Assembly: GCA_964036045.1 (NCBI GenBank)
Contig: OZ038399.1
Span: 25,161,349 to 25,225,348, forward strand
Length of the DNA stretch: 64,000 bases
Source of the DNA: Eutreptiella sp. 'Long Island Sound 2002'
Taxonomy: Eukaryota; Euglenozoa; Euglenophyceae; Eutreptiales; Eutreptiaceae
Direction: 5' to 3'
Made by a program: the position numbers and the translations under genes. Shown one piece after another: positions 36,992 through 47,429 of the stretch (positions are counted from its first letter, which is position 1; each line of letters opens with the position of its first letter). Under the pieces are notes generated by a model, which saw nothing but the letters and a program-made list of their open reading frames with translations, ran no database searches and was not told the DNA's origin.

Positions 36992-37299
36992 CAGGCTTGG
37001 ACGGATCGGCAAAAGGGGTACAATGCTGTTCATGGGTTCTAAAGGGCACGTATTGAGCACTTGCTTGCAGGAGTACTCATTTGCAAGAGTACGTGCGTGT
37101 ACTCTTGCACTTGCAGCAATTTTGCTTCGAAGACAAGTGCGGTACCCTCCATATGGTCCTTGGACCTCCACATGTGTGGGTTGCACATGCAGAGGAGGAC
37201 AGTGATGTGGAGGATGCTGTGGGTGATGACGGGGATGTGTCTGTGCTTTGTTGCACCAAGTTTAACCCGGAGAAGTTGTCCATGTGTGACAAGTGTTAG

Positions 37300-38383
37300 A
37301 TGCAATATTGTACGGAGTGCATTGACACACACACACATGTGACCAAGCAACGGTTGTTTTATTCTACAAGTGTGTCACGCCGTGCACACAAGTTGCTCAT
37401 TCTGAGATTGTACTCAGCACACAATGGAGGCAATGAAACCTTGCATGGCGTTTAGGGTGAGAGAATGCATGAATATCAAATGCAAACAAAGTGCGGAAGG
37501 TTGCTCATTGGCAGGCATTTGACTCATGGAATAGGGAAAAATGAGAGCTCGAAGTGAAAAGCATTGGGGATTCTTCATGTGCGTGTTGAACACGGAGGCG
37601 GCGCAAGTGGGTTGTGTGGGCTCCTCAGTGAGTGTCTTAGAGATAACTGGCGTGTTGATATTTGACATGATGAGACGAACTTGGAACAGAATCGGCTTCA
37701 GTCAGATGGGTGGTAAAGAGAAGTAATGCAAGTTGTCTACTTGAAGCGAACAAAGTACTTGATATTAGGATCGCGAAATGTACTCGGAGTGATTTTTGTG
37801 GACCAAGAATAGCAGAGTTGGCGAGATTATTGTACTTGACAGGCAAATGAAGGGGCAGTGATGGAAAAGGGCTGATGGGACGGTGATGCTGACGATTGTA
37901 GGTGCTTGGATGCCCTCAGCAGCCCAAAGTAGGACGGGTTTTGTTTAGTTGGGGAAAATCCATCATCGATGTGAAGGGTCAACCGAACAACAAATGGACA
38001 CTCCGGGAGTAGGATATCATTGTTGGAACCACCCTAAACGAATGACAAAAAATCAGTGACATTAGGATCCAAAACAGCTAAATGTAGTCCTTTGCGCAAA
38101 TGCTAGTTTGACCATGATAGAAATGAACGGCGAATGGAACGCTCCTTATGATTGTGTATTTGGTGTATTTCGGGGTGATGCGGACTATTTTTCCGCTAAA
38201 CTGTTTTTGTTTTTTGAGGCATGGCGGTCCCCCACCCAAGACAATGCACCAATACGGCCTGACCACGGGCAACAAGCATGCTGTTCCGGTAAACTGGTTG
38301 TTTTTAGTCCTCTCGTCCGGTGACCTCTTGTTTACGGGTCGTGTTGTTGTGGCAAATCTGTCACATCTTTTTGTATTGCAGAC
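37300..38383. other. Upstream region of the DUF218 gene
   Basis: No coding signal recognised. It presumably includes the promoter of the gene starting at 38384, but no specific element stands out. Confidence 0.4.
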
Positions 38384-40098
38384 ATGGCAAGGTTTTATTT
38401 GCTGCTATGTCTGCTTTGGCTGGTCGGGTGCGATTCTGCAAGGCAGCAAAGCACGAGAGATTCAACAGATTTTTTTGTGACGATTGAAGCCAAGCACAAC
38501 AATGCCACCATCAAGGGAAATCAGGAATGGCTAGAGCAGGTGCTGGACACTGCTGATTTGTACCCTTCAAACGCCGTGGTTGAGGTGATGTCCACTTCCA
38601 GGTGGCTAGCTGCAGAGGTTCAAGTGATCTTCCGTAGCAAGGGCATCCGAACCGTGTTTTCGGAAACGGAAGCAAAGCAGTTCGGGCATGTCGTTGCACT
38701 TGGGGGTGCGATACCCCATGTGCCAGACCCTCCTGCTGCCAAAGCTGTCCTAATCATTCTTGGCAATCGACCGTATGACGAGTACACTGCCTCTATAGAT
38801 CTTGTCAAGCGGGCGGAGTTTGCAGCATCTCAGTATCACCAGCTGGCAGAATACCAGGATGTGGTGGTGATTCCCACAGGTATGCGGCACCCCATTCCAC
38901 AGGTAAATGCGAGCCAGGACCTTGTGCAGGGCATGTGTTGTGAGGACATGACCCCCGGTGCGGTCCATGGCTTCCACGAACCCTCCGTATCGCAGATGTT
39001 TCGGGCAAGTGTTTTGTCTTTGCATGGCAGTTATGCTGCCCTGCAAAAAAAAAGCTTTTGGGCAAGTTGGCCCACAGCCCAGCCCGTGAGCCAATATGAA
39101 TTATGCCTGGCTCCGGCGAAGCCGTGGGAAACTGCGATGGAGACCGGTCGCCATCCTGACGTGCTGACGCAATCCTGACGCACATCGCGGTGTGCGGGGC
39201 ATCGGGGTGAAAGGCCAATCGAACCATCCAGTAGCTGGTTTCCGCCCAAAGTTTCCCTCGTTCTCGCATAGCCCAAGACTAGCATGCCACGCCCTGATTT
39301 CTGGCTCAGTGGGCGATTGCTTCATGGGTGTACTGGCTTGTCCCCACACAATGCCTTTGTAGGCCAAGGGTGCCCTGTGCGAGCCCCATAGCTCAGGATG
39401 AATGCCCCATGCATGTGTGTGTGGGGGGGGGTCGGTAATTTGTCAAGCTCTGTTTTGAATGGGTGGGTGGTCAGCAGCTTTGGGACCGCCACCCCTCGTT
39501 ATAAACGGGGACTGTTTGGGACGATGAAGCAATGCTTTTGACAAATGGTGTTGTGTTGTGTGCTGCATCGAGACCTTCGAATGACCTCATTGAGCTGTCA
39601 TGCAGCACTCATGTGCAGTTGTTTGCCAATGGTCAGGTGTTCATGAATCCATATTCCATTTCGTTTGCGATAGGGTCGACGGTGTCCTACGCGGCACCAA
39701 CAGCCATGCCAGAGAGCCGTATGATGGCACTGGTGTGTGCTGCGCATGGGGTGCCCTGGGATCGTATCATCGAGGAGCCCAATGCTCGGTCCACATGGTT
39801 AAATGCTGCACTGTCATTGGAGTTGCTGCAGCAGACCGATTGGTACTCCCATGCCACGGATGTTTATGTGGTGAGCAAAGAAACGCAGATGAAATACGCT
39901 TTGAGGATCTTCCGCAAGATGTTCCGGAAAGGGCGATTTCTTGATCACCCTGTTCTCCCCCTGCAATTTCCATTTCCAGATGAGGCATGCATAGAGGATA
40001 TGGAGTGGCACTTGAAGAACGTTGGGACCGGCCGGTGGTCCGATGATCTGCAAGATCGGATAGGATACTTGAGGCAAGGACAACATGGGATTGACTGA
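38384..40098 (+). CDS. DUF218 (YdcF/SanA-like) protein with signal peptide, two exons
   Basis: Exons 38384-38879 and 39704-40098 (TGA) join in frame: the donor CACAG|GTATGC leaves one base and the acceptor CCAACAG|CCATGCC supplies two, giving 296 residues. The N-terminus MARFYLLLCLLWLVGC is a typical signal or lipoprotein-like hydrophobic leader, so the protein is probably secreted, lumenal or membrane-tethered. The DUF218 signature follows: a hydrophobic strand ending in a small-residue turn (AVLIILGNRPYDEY), R/A-rich helix, DVVVIPTG, then across the intron PESRMMALV, the GVPWDRIIEEPNARST segment, N-A-x-x-S, and VYVVSKETQMKYALRIF in place of the usual VTS..H..RA. Bacterial relatives (YdcF, SanA, ElyC) act in envelope biology, mostly with unknown reactions; the algal substrate is unknown. 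Loss of the His in the last motif is worth noting. The 824-bp intron could hide a further small exon. Confidence 0.8.
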
Positions 40099-40849
40099 CC
40101 CATGTCCCTCACACGCACAGTGTCTGCAATGGTGGCCTCCCCAATTTTCGAATTGGCCACAGCGACAGCCCCATTTATGATGAGACCTACGACAAAACTC
40201 ATTCCCTCTGACGCTGAAGCCACGGCCTAGGGCATCCAGTCCAGACACCCCCTGTGCAACAGCCAATCTGCTCTTTGATTTCCGTGGCCCTAAACAGCCG
40301 CGTGTTGCATTTGTGGCCTCTTCCTTTTCTTCGTTATGTTGGTGGAGAACGGTGTCCAGTTGCCTTCCGCTTGAGGCCCTGGGGTTGCTGACGGCAGGAA
40401 CCCTTGGACCTCAGCCGGGCAGCTCTTGTGCTCCAGTATCGCTTGCTTAGCGAGCGTACCGTCGCTGCGCTTGTGGCGGTGGTTGTCGGTCAGTAGGGGC
40501 TGTGGCATGGGACATTGTACTGAAGGCAGCAGCTCTCATGACATTGCTTTGCCTGTGAGCAGTCCCTGCGTCACAATGGGGACGCCCAGGTGCTTTTTTT
40601 GACTCGCCTTGAGGTACAAATCCTTCTTGAATACCCTTCGCCCCTCCTTCGGCTGTAGAGAGCGGCCTCCGAACTTCATAGTCTCCGAATAAGAGTATGT
40701 TGCTCTACCTCTGCTGGAGCAGTGACGCTGCAATCGTGTGTAGCAGGACAGTCCAGTTTCACTCGGTCATGTCCAGCGCCTCTCCGGAAGCCTGCTCTCA
40801 GCTGACCCTTGCTGAGTCCCTCCTTCCTGCTATCCCAGCCCCTTTCCAG

Positions 40850-42949
40850 TGCACAACTGGCACCATTGACACAAGGGGCTCCGCGCTTCAGCCACGGTCA
40901 ATGATGCTTTCAACGGCGGTCCTTTGCTGCCACTGCTGGCTCCTCCTCCGACGAGGTGGTGGCCGCACGTGTGCTTGTGTTGCGTTACAACAAAGGCCAT
41001 CAAGCCAAAATATTTCAAACCAAACCCGTCGGTGTGAGGAAGTCGCACTCCGTATCATTGTTTGCATGGCCAAACACAGCACACACCAGCTACAACACCT
41101 GTTGCCTGCAATACAAATGCACCAGTGTGACAGAGCACAGCGCGTCTTTGTCTGCAACTCGTGTTGCCATGTTAGGGGAATACAGCACTTGGGCCACAAC
41201 GCATGCACATTGCGAACAGCCCCCCCTGAGGGGTTCTGCATAGAAAGCATTGCCAAGTCTGCTTGTTGTGGTTCCATGGATCCGGCTTGCTAGCTCTGAT
41301 AAAGAACGAACTTGAATATTTTCGGACAATATTAATTCATAGCCTGAATTACGGTGGTTCTGCAGCGAATGAAAAAAAATTGAGACAAAAATGCACATCC
41401 AGTCTTCCATACAATGGCTCAAATGTGAACAACGATGCAAAATTCATGGAAAGGGATTAAATGTGGTCGCATTGTATTTGTGAGTCTGCAGAACATTGCA
41501 ATTTGATGAAAGGCATGAATGAGCATTGTGGAAGGCTTTCTTTAACGTCATACCCCCCGCCCCTTTTGCGTAAACAGCGCCCTTGTCAGAAAAACACAAG
41601 GTGTTGTTTCTGCATTTTTTGGAACCTGGACTTTGGCAGTTCCTTTTCTGGTTGACTGTGAAGATCACGTTTGTCCTGTGATTTGGGGCTGGGGAGGGAG
41701 GGTATTTCAGGGATGCTGATGACTGTCTTGCCAATTTTTGCCCCTTCCTTCCGTACATAATTTTGATGCACCTCCATAGACATGGCCGCCGGGGCCTCGA
41801 TGATGCATTGCGATGCTGCTTGTGTCTCTTCACTGTGTGCACAAACAGTGCCTGTGTCAGAACAACAGCAGGTGTTGTTTCCGTCATTTTCACTGCTTTT
41901 ACTGTTGTTCTCGCAAGGGGGATGGGGTATCTTGTGTTTTCTGTTGCATCTTCTTTTTGTTATTTGGCAGTCATGCTCACCTTGCACTCCTTGTTTCCTT
42001 ACTCTTTCATCTGAGGAAGCAATTGTGCGGCGAAAGCAAAAATTTAGACAAAGGGTTTCACACAAAAACGGGTTTCCTTCAATCGAAATCACAACAATTC
42101 AATTTATTTCACGAACCTTGCCATGGTCTAATGTTTGTGCAAAATGTATGTTTATGGGGGGAAATCGCCAAAACAATTATTCCTTCCGCTTTTGGGGGTA
42201 CAAATGCTTTGCTAAGGATTGATTGAACTCTACACGTGCAAACATCCACATTCTACAAAAATTTAGAGTTGCCTGTACACCCAACATTCACTGGAGAAAC
42301 ACCTTGTATCCATGGTCACAACACTTCAGAACAAATCCCATCGACAAAATCATTAAAAGATTGTCTGTGCTTTCTTCAAAGTACCAACACATTTGAAAAT
42401 AGATATTGACGTTGTTTGCTACTCAATATTGGGGGATTTCAGATTCACAATTTGCGACTAGTTACATGTCATTTCTTCGTCACCCTCGAGAACGGGAAAC
42501 TGCACCAGTGGGAGGCGCACAGCGTGTTGTGCATGCACAGTTCACATTTCCAGACAGGGCTACACCAGAGACCCATATTTTGTGGTGGAAGGGGGTGGGG
42601 CATTGTTGTTGTTTGGTATCAGCACTGTAAGCTGTTCTATTTGGTGCATTTTCACCCAGTTACACCCGTTTTCACCCACTTTCCCCAAGGCCCCCCATTT
42701 TTTCTCATTTTTACTTATTTTCACTGTTTCTTGTGTTTTGTAGGCGGAAACTGTATCATGGAATAAGGTGATGAGTGGTGCATTCATGTGGCAACAATAA
42801 GGGCTTGCAATTTTCTATCACATTGCGCATGGTTCCTCACTTCCACCTCAAGGACCAGACCATACTAGACACACGCTTAGTGGTAGGTCCTCTTAACTAA
42901 TGAATATCTCAGCAACAGCAAGCCGCCATCGAACAAAATCAGCACACAC
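40850..42949. other. Non-coding part of duplicated unit, copy 1
   Basis: Open frames of up to about 200 codons occur on both strands, but none has a recognisable domain. The longest (40697-41293) differs between the copies by a 6-bp indel. The region contains members of the CCTTGTCAGA repeat (41578, 41849) and the TTTCACCC repeat (42570-42745). Confidence 0.45.
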
Positions 42950-43477
42950 GTGATGTGGGGAGAGGCCTTGTCTCCACTTTTACGCCCATTGTTAGGTTTC
43001 GCAATGGCTCAATTGAGCTTGTGCAGCTGTTTGCCCGTCTTTGGCATTGGAAGGGAGGGAGAGATATTTGGATGGGCAAAAACAAAAGAAAAGCGACTTT
43101 TTCCAAAATGTCTGGGATGTTGCCCTGGGAAATGCAAATTCTCCCACGAACACGTTGATTACCAATTCATCAATTCTGTAATCACCATAGTGAAAAAGCA
43201 ACAATGGACAAATGGACATTGGTTATTGTTGTAGGGTATTATTTGCTACCCAAAGCGGTCCAGCAACTGGTTCCCTGTGGCCGTTATGAAGTCCCCATGT
43301 TAGTTCGTAGAACATTAATTTTGTTGCATGCTACCCATGAGGTTGAAAAAGCCTCGGCAAGGAAGTGCTTTGCTTTTGTATGTGCCTGAAGCTTGACATC
43401 AGAAACGCGGTAGCACGCCCCTCACGCTTTCTAAGTGTCTTTTTTTTCGACCTTGTCCTTTGCCGTTCGTTGTCTGG

Positions 43478-46420
43478 ATGGCCGACAAGCACAACATCGT
43501 CGTCGTGGGGCATGGGATGGTGGGGCACCACCTCCTCGAGCTGCTCGTGGCCCGGGGGTGTGCGAGCAACTACAACATCATCGTCTTCGGGGACGAGCCC
43601 CACAAGGCCTACAACCGCATGCAGCTGTCCTCATACTTCGCCGGCAAGACCGTCGACGACCTTTCCCTAGTGCCGGACGGCTTCTATGAGACCTGGGGCC
43701 TGCAGGTCCACCTGAACGAGAAGATCGTGCAGATCGATCGGAGCGAGCAGAGGGTCATCAGCAGCGAGGGCAAGAACATCACATACGACAAGTTGGTGTT
43801 CGCCACAGGCTCCGCTCCCTTGGTCCCGTCGATAACAGGCAGTCACCTGCCAGGCTGCTTTGTGTACCGCAAGATCGAAGACCTGCAGCAGATGTCCGCA
43901 TACGCAGAGAAGTGCAAGAGGGCGGTGGTGCTTGGGGGAGGGCTGCTGGGGCTGGAGGCTGCCCAGGCCATGATCAACATGGGGCTGGAGTGCCACGTCA
44001 TCCAACGCTCCGGCAGCCTCATGAACCGCGAGCTCAACGCGACGGCCGGGAAAATGCTGCAGCAGCACGTCGAAGGCCTGGGCATCCGCTGCCACTTCTT
44101 CAAGGTCACGAAGCGGGTCGTGGGCGACGAACGGGGCGTGCAGAAGTTGGAGTTCGAGGACGGGACGGAGCTGGAGATTGACATGGTCATCTTTTCGACT
44201 GGGATTCTGCCCCGGGACCAGCTCGCGAAGGACTGCGGTCTGGAGGTTGGGCCGCGGGGCGGCATCGCGGTGACGGACGAGTGCGTGACCACGCGGGACG
44301 CCAACGTGTACGCGATCGGGGAGTGCGTCTCCCACAGGGGCCGCACGTACGGCCTCGTGGGGCCGGGCAACGCCATGGCGCGGGTCGTGGCGGACCACAT
44401 CGCGGGACGCGAGGTGACGCCGTTCGGCAACGTGGACTGCTCCACGAAGCTGAAGATCGTCGGGTTCGACGTCGGGATCATCGGGGACAGCCTCGGCAAA
44501 ACGCCGGGATGCCGCACGATGGTGTACAGCAAAGAGACCGAGGGCATTTACAAGTGCCTGTTGACGGAGGCCAGCGGCGAGAAGATCATCGGGTGCATTC
44601 TGGTGGGGGAGGCGAACCAGTACAACAACATCCTCAGCATCATGCTCAACGACCTGCCGGTCCCTCAGCCCCCCGAGAGCCTCATCCTCCCCACCTTCGA
44701 CAGCGCCAACGCGGCGGTCGGGAGCGTGGAGACGCTCCCGGGCGTCGCCACCGTCTGCTCCTGCCACAACGTGAAGAAGGACGACATCTGCCAAGCGGTG
44801 CAGGACGGTTGCCACTCGATGGACGAGATCAAGTCCTGCACCAAAGCCGGGACCGGGTGCGGCGGCTGCATTTCATTGTTGACCGACCTCATGAATTATG
44901 AGAAGGGCCGGCTCGGCATCTCCGTTAAGAATCATTTATGCGAGCACTTCCCGTTCAGTCGCCGGGAGCTGCACGACATCATCCGTGCGAAGGGGTACCG
45001 AGACTTCGATGAGGTGATCAAAGGGTCGGGTAACGGGGGCTTTGGCTGTGAGATCTGCAAGCCTACAGTGGCAAGTATCCTCGCGACAACCTTCAACAAA
45101 CATGTCCTTGAGGCGCCCCTGGCTCAGCTCCAGGACACGAACGACTACTTCCTCGCGAACATGCAGCGGGATGGTACGTACTCCGTCGTGCCCCGCATTG
45201 CCGGGGGCGAGCTCACCCCTGACGCCCTCATCACCCTCGGACAAATCGGCAAAGACTTCGACCTCTACACGAAGATCACTGGCGGCCAGCGCATTGACTT
45301 CTTTGGCGCCAAGGCCCATCAACTGCCGCTGATCTGGGACCGTCTGGTGGAGGCAGGATTCGAGACTGGGCACGCCTACGGAAAGTCCCTCCGCACGGTG
45401 AAGACATGTGTGGGCAGTACTTGGTGCAGATATGGCGTGCAAGACTCGGTTGGCATGGGGATTGCACTGGAGCACCGGTACAAAGGCCTGCGATCCCCCC
45501 ACAAAATCAAGTTTGCGGTGTCGGGCTGCACTCGTGAGTGCGCGGAGGCGCAGAGCAAAGACATCGGGATCATCGCCACAAAGAACGGGTACAACCTTTA
45601 CGTCTGCGGCAACGGAGGAATGAAGCCACGACACGCGGACCTGCTCGCAGAGGATCTGGACCCCGCAATGCTCGTGAAGCTCATCGACCGCGTCCTGATG
45701 TTCTACTGCCGGACGGCGGACCGGCTGCAGCGCACCTCAAAATGGTTCGAGGTCCTCGACGGGGGAATGGACTACCTCAAGAGCGTGGTCATCGATGACA
45801 AGTTGGGGATCTGCGAAGACTTGGAGGAGCAGATGCAGCTGGTGGTCGACACGTACCAGGACGAGTGGGCGACGGCGTGCAAGGACCCCGCTGTCCGGGC
45901 TCGATTCAAGACCTTCGTGAACATGCCCCACGACAAACAGGACCCGCCGGCCGAGGCCGGGGCCCTCGTGTACCAGTACGAGCGGAAGCAGAAGCGCCTG
46001 CCCGTCACAGAGCCCGCCAATCCTTTGCCGGTGCCGCAGCCCGCCCTCGAGCAGCTGCCGGTCAATGAGCGGGAGTGGGCCACTGTGTGCCCGCTCGAGG
46101 CGATGGTCCCGAACTGCGGCGTGTGTGCGCTCGTCGGGGGGCAGCAGATCGCTGTGTTCCGGCTGCCGGACGACCGCTTGTTCGCTCTCAGCAACTTCGA
46201 CCCCTTTTCGCAGGCCTACGTCTTGTCCCGTGGGCTTGTGGGGGACAAGGATGGGGTCCTGAAGGTCTCGTCCCCGTTGTACAAGCAGAGCTTTGGGCTG
46301 GAAGACGGCGTGTGCCTCGGGGACCCCTCCGTGCGGGTGCCGGTGTACCCGGTGCAGCTGAAGGATGGCGTCGTGCAAGTCATGCCGCTGCCTGAGAAAT
46401 GGGACTGTTTTAGGGCCTGA
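43478..46420 (+). CDS. nirB: NAD(P)H nitrite reductase, NirB-NirD fusion (copy 1)
   Basis: Reduces nitrite to ammonium with NAD(P)H in nitrogen assimilation. It is an intronless frame of 980 codons from ATG 43478 to TGA. Domains: FAD-binding Rossmann fold (GHGMVGHHLLE, residues 11-21); NAD(P) Rossmann fold (GGGLLGLEAA, 153-162); second FAD motif with AIGEC near 279-283; BFD-type [2Fe-2S] domain with C427-x-C429 and C461-x2-C464, then a second C-x2-C at 524-527; nitrite/sulfite reductase domain with the siroheme/[4Fe-4S] cysteines C644, C650, C684 and C688; and a C-terminal NirD-like Rieske-fold domain (about 867-970) lacking the C-x-H and C-x2-H cluster ligands, as is normal for NirD. The fused order is that of fungal, oomycete and diatom enzymes. 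The frame extends six codons upstream to a TTG, but the ATG is the natural start. No plastid or mitochondrial leader is evident, so either the enzyme is cytosolic or an upstream exon supplies targeting. Confidence 0.95.
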   Translation: MADKHNIVVVGHGMVGHHLLELLVARGCASNYNIIVFGDEPHKAYNRMQLSSYFAGKTVDDLSLVPDGFYETWGLQVHLNEKIVQIDRSEQRVISSEGKNITYDKLVFATGSAPLVPSITGSHLPGCFVYRKIEDLQQMSAYAEKCKRAVVLGGGLLGLEAAQAMINMGLECHVIQRSGSLMNRELNATAGKMLQQHVEGLGIRCHFFKVTKRVVGDERGVQKLEFEDGTELEIDMVIFSTGILPRDQLAKDCGLEVGPRGGIAVTDECVTTRDANVYAIGECVSHRGRTYGLVGPGNAMARVVADHIAGREVTPFGNVDCSTKLKIVGFDVGIIGDSLGKTPGCRTMVYSKETEGIYKCLLTEASGEKIIGCILVGEANQYNNILSIMLNDLPVPQPPESLILPTFDSANAAVGSVETLPGVATVCSCHNVKKDDICQAVQDGCHSMDEIKSCTKAGTGCGGCISLLTDLMNYEKGRLGISVKNHLCEHFPFSRRELHDIIRAKGYRDFDEVIKGSGNGGFGCEICKPTVASILATTFNKHVLEAPLAQLQDTNDYFLANMQRDGTYSVVPRIAGGELTPDALITLGQIGKDFDLYTKITGGQRIDFFGAKAHQLPLIWDRLVEAGFETGHAYGKSLRTVKTCVGSTWCRYGVQDSVGMGIALEHRYKGLRSPHKIKFAVSGCTRECAEAQSKDIGIIATKNGYNLYVCGNGGMKPRHADLLAEDLDPAMLVKLIDRVLMFYCRTADRLQRTSKWFEVLDGGMDYLKSVVIDDKLGICEDLEEQMQLVVDTYQDEWATACKDPAVRARFKTFVNMPHDKQDPPAEAGALVYQYERKQKRLPVTEPANPLPVPQPALEQLPVNEREWATVCPLEAMVPNCGVCALVGGQQIAVFRLPDDRLFALSNFDPFSQAYVLSRGLVGDKDGVLKVSSPLYKQSFGLEDGVCLGDPSVRVPVYPVQLKDGVVQVMPLPEKWDCFRA

Positions 46421-47429
46421 TCCCTGGAGCTCTGCCCACTGATCCACTGATCTCGTTGAAGTCAACGTTGATGAGCCCGCGACGGGCCAACAAAGGATTT
46501 GTTAGCGTCTGCATGTCATATGCAACTGCTGTCTGAGGGCTCCCGGTTTCGCCACAACAATCTGGACCGGCCCCCTCTTTGAGTGCTCTCACAGCGCATT
46601 CCATCGCCAGGTGCGCCTGGTTCACGTTTGGAAGCCTGTTTGCTCTGTGCTTTGGGCCCTTTTCGTGTACTTTCAGGCTACGCCTCCAGACCCCATATAT
46701 TTATCTGCTGCGTTGGATTGTTTCTGAGGGTTTAATGCACTGCCGCGGACGGTGCTGTATGCAAAGCAACCACCCGACAGTTCTGACGGATGCCTGTGGC
46801 CAGGCATGACTGTGCCCACATGTCTGCGCAGCTGATCCTTCTCACGAGCACTCAGAGCCCAAGTTCGGGTTTTCCGCTTTGGTATTTTATTTTATTGCTT
46901 CCCCTTTCCAGCCCCATTCCTTGCACACATCCTTGGAAATGTACATGTGCAAGGGTATGCACCGTGGGCCATGCCACAGTGCTCATTATTGCAGCACTTC
47001 ATGGTCCTGTGGTAAGGCTGTCGTATCGATACAGCTGAGGGCTGCACACCGCTTTGCTCTCTGCATTCGTCAACAACGAGAGTTGTCGCCGAGGATCCTG
47101 TTTCCGTCGGACAGGGGCTTGTCACAGTGCCGCCCCCCCCCCCCCCCTCGCCCCCTTTGCCTTTGAGGAACGTTGGCACCCAACAACATCTCGTGCTTTG
47201 TGATGAACCGATTCGTGCTTGCAGCATTTGCCCGCAGCACAAAATGTACAGAGTCTGTCGGACCACTACCAATGCGTCCGCACAAATCCTCGTGGCCAGG
47301 GGATAGCCCTGGTCTGTGCAGCGCTCAGCAGCCCTAGCCTTTGCAGTGTGGTTTTGGCTTTAGTGCTGCACAGCACAGAAACTGGCATCAACCCCTTGGC
47401 CCGGGGCAGAAACAGGCCTCTGGTCGTCG
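46421..47429. other. 3' flank of nitrite reductase copy 1
   Basis: No gene recognised. A run of about 17 C occurs at 47131-47147. It presumably contains the 3' UTR of the upstream gene. The duplicated unit ends here at the junction with copy 2. Confidence 0.45.

Larger units (their letters stand above)
40621..47429. repeat. Tandem segmental duplication, copy 1 (6.8 kb)
   Basis: This unit starts at TCCTTCTTGAATACCCTTCG and recurs from 47430. The offset between copies is 6809 at the left edge, 6803 after a 6-bp deletion in copy 2 near 47955, and 17001 beyond the retrotransposon inserted in copy 2. The end of copy 1 abuts the start of copy 2, so the repeats are head to tail. Copy 1 holds an intact nitrite reductase gene and no retrotransposon, so it shows the empty insertion site (around 42818-42836). 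Confidence 0.92.

Noticed and set aside
40697-41293. A 198-codon frame kept in both duplication copies (also 47488-48096) as a real gene
   Set aside because: The copies are so recent that conservation says nothing; there is no recognisable domain and a 6-bp indel separates them.
42950-43234. A 94-codon frame upstream of nitrite reductase (also 59951-60235) as a small gene or leader exon
   Set aside because: Two alternative frames are equally open, no splice link to the ATG at 43478 could be shown, and its composition is not a clear targeting peptide.
43667-44815. Minus-strand open frame of ~380 codons opposite nitrite reductase (also 60668-61816)
   Set aside because: It is a shadow of a GC-rich gene whose plus-strand frame has full domain support.
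43478-46420. Bacterial contamination of the assembly
   Set aside because: The gene lies in a unit with eukaryote-style repeats, next to a spliced gene and a LINE insertion, and has the fused domain order known from eukaryotes.
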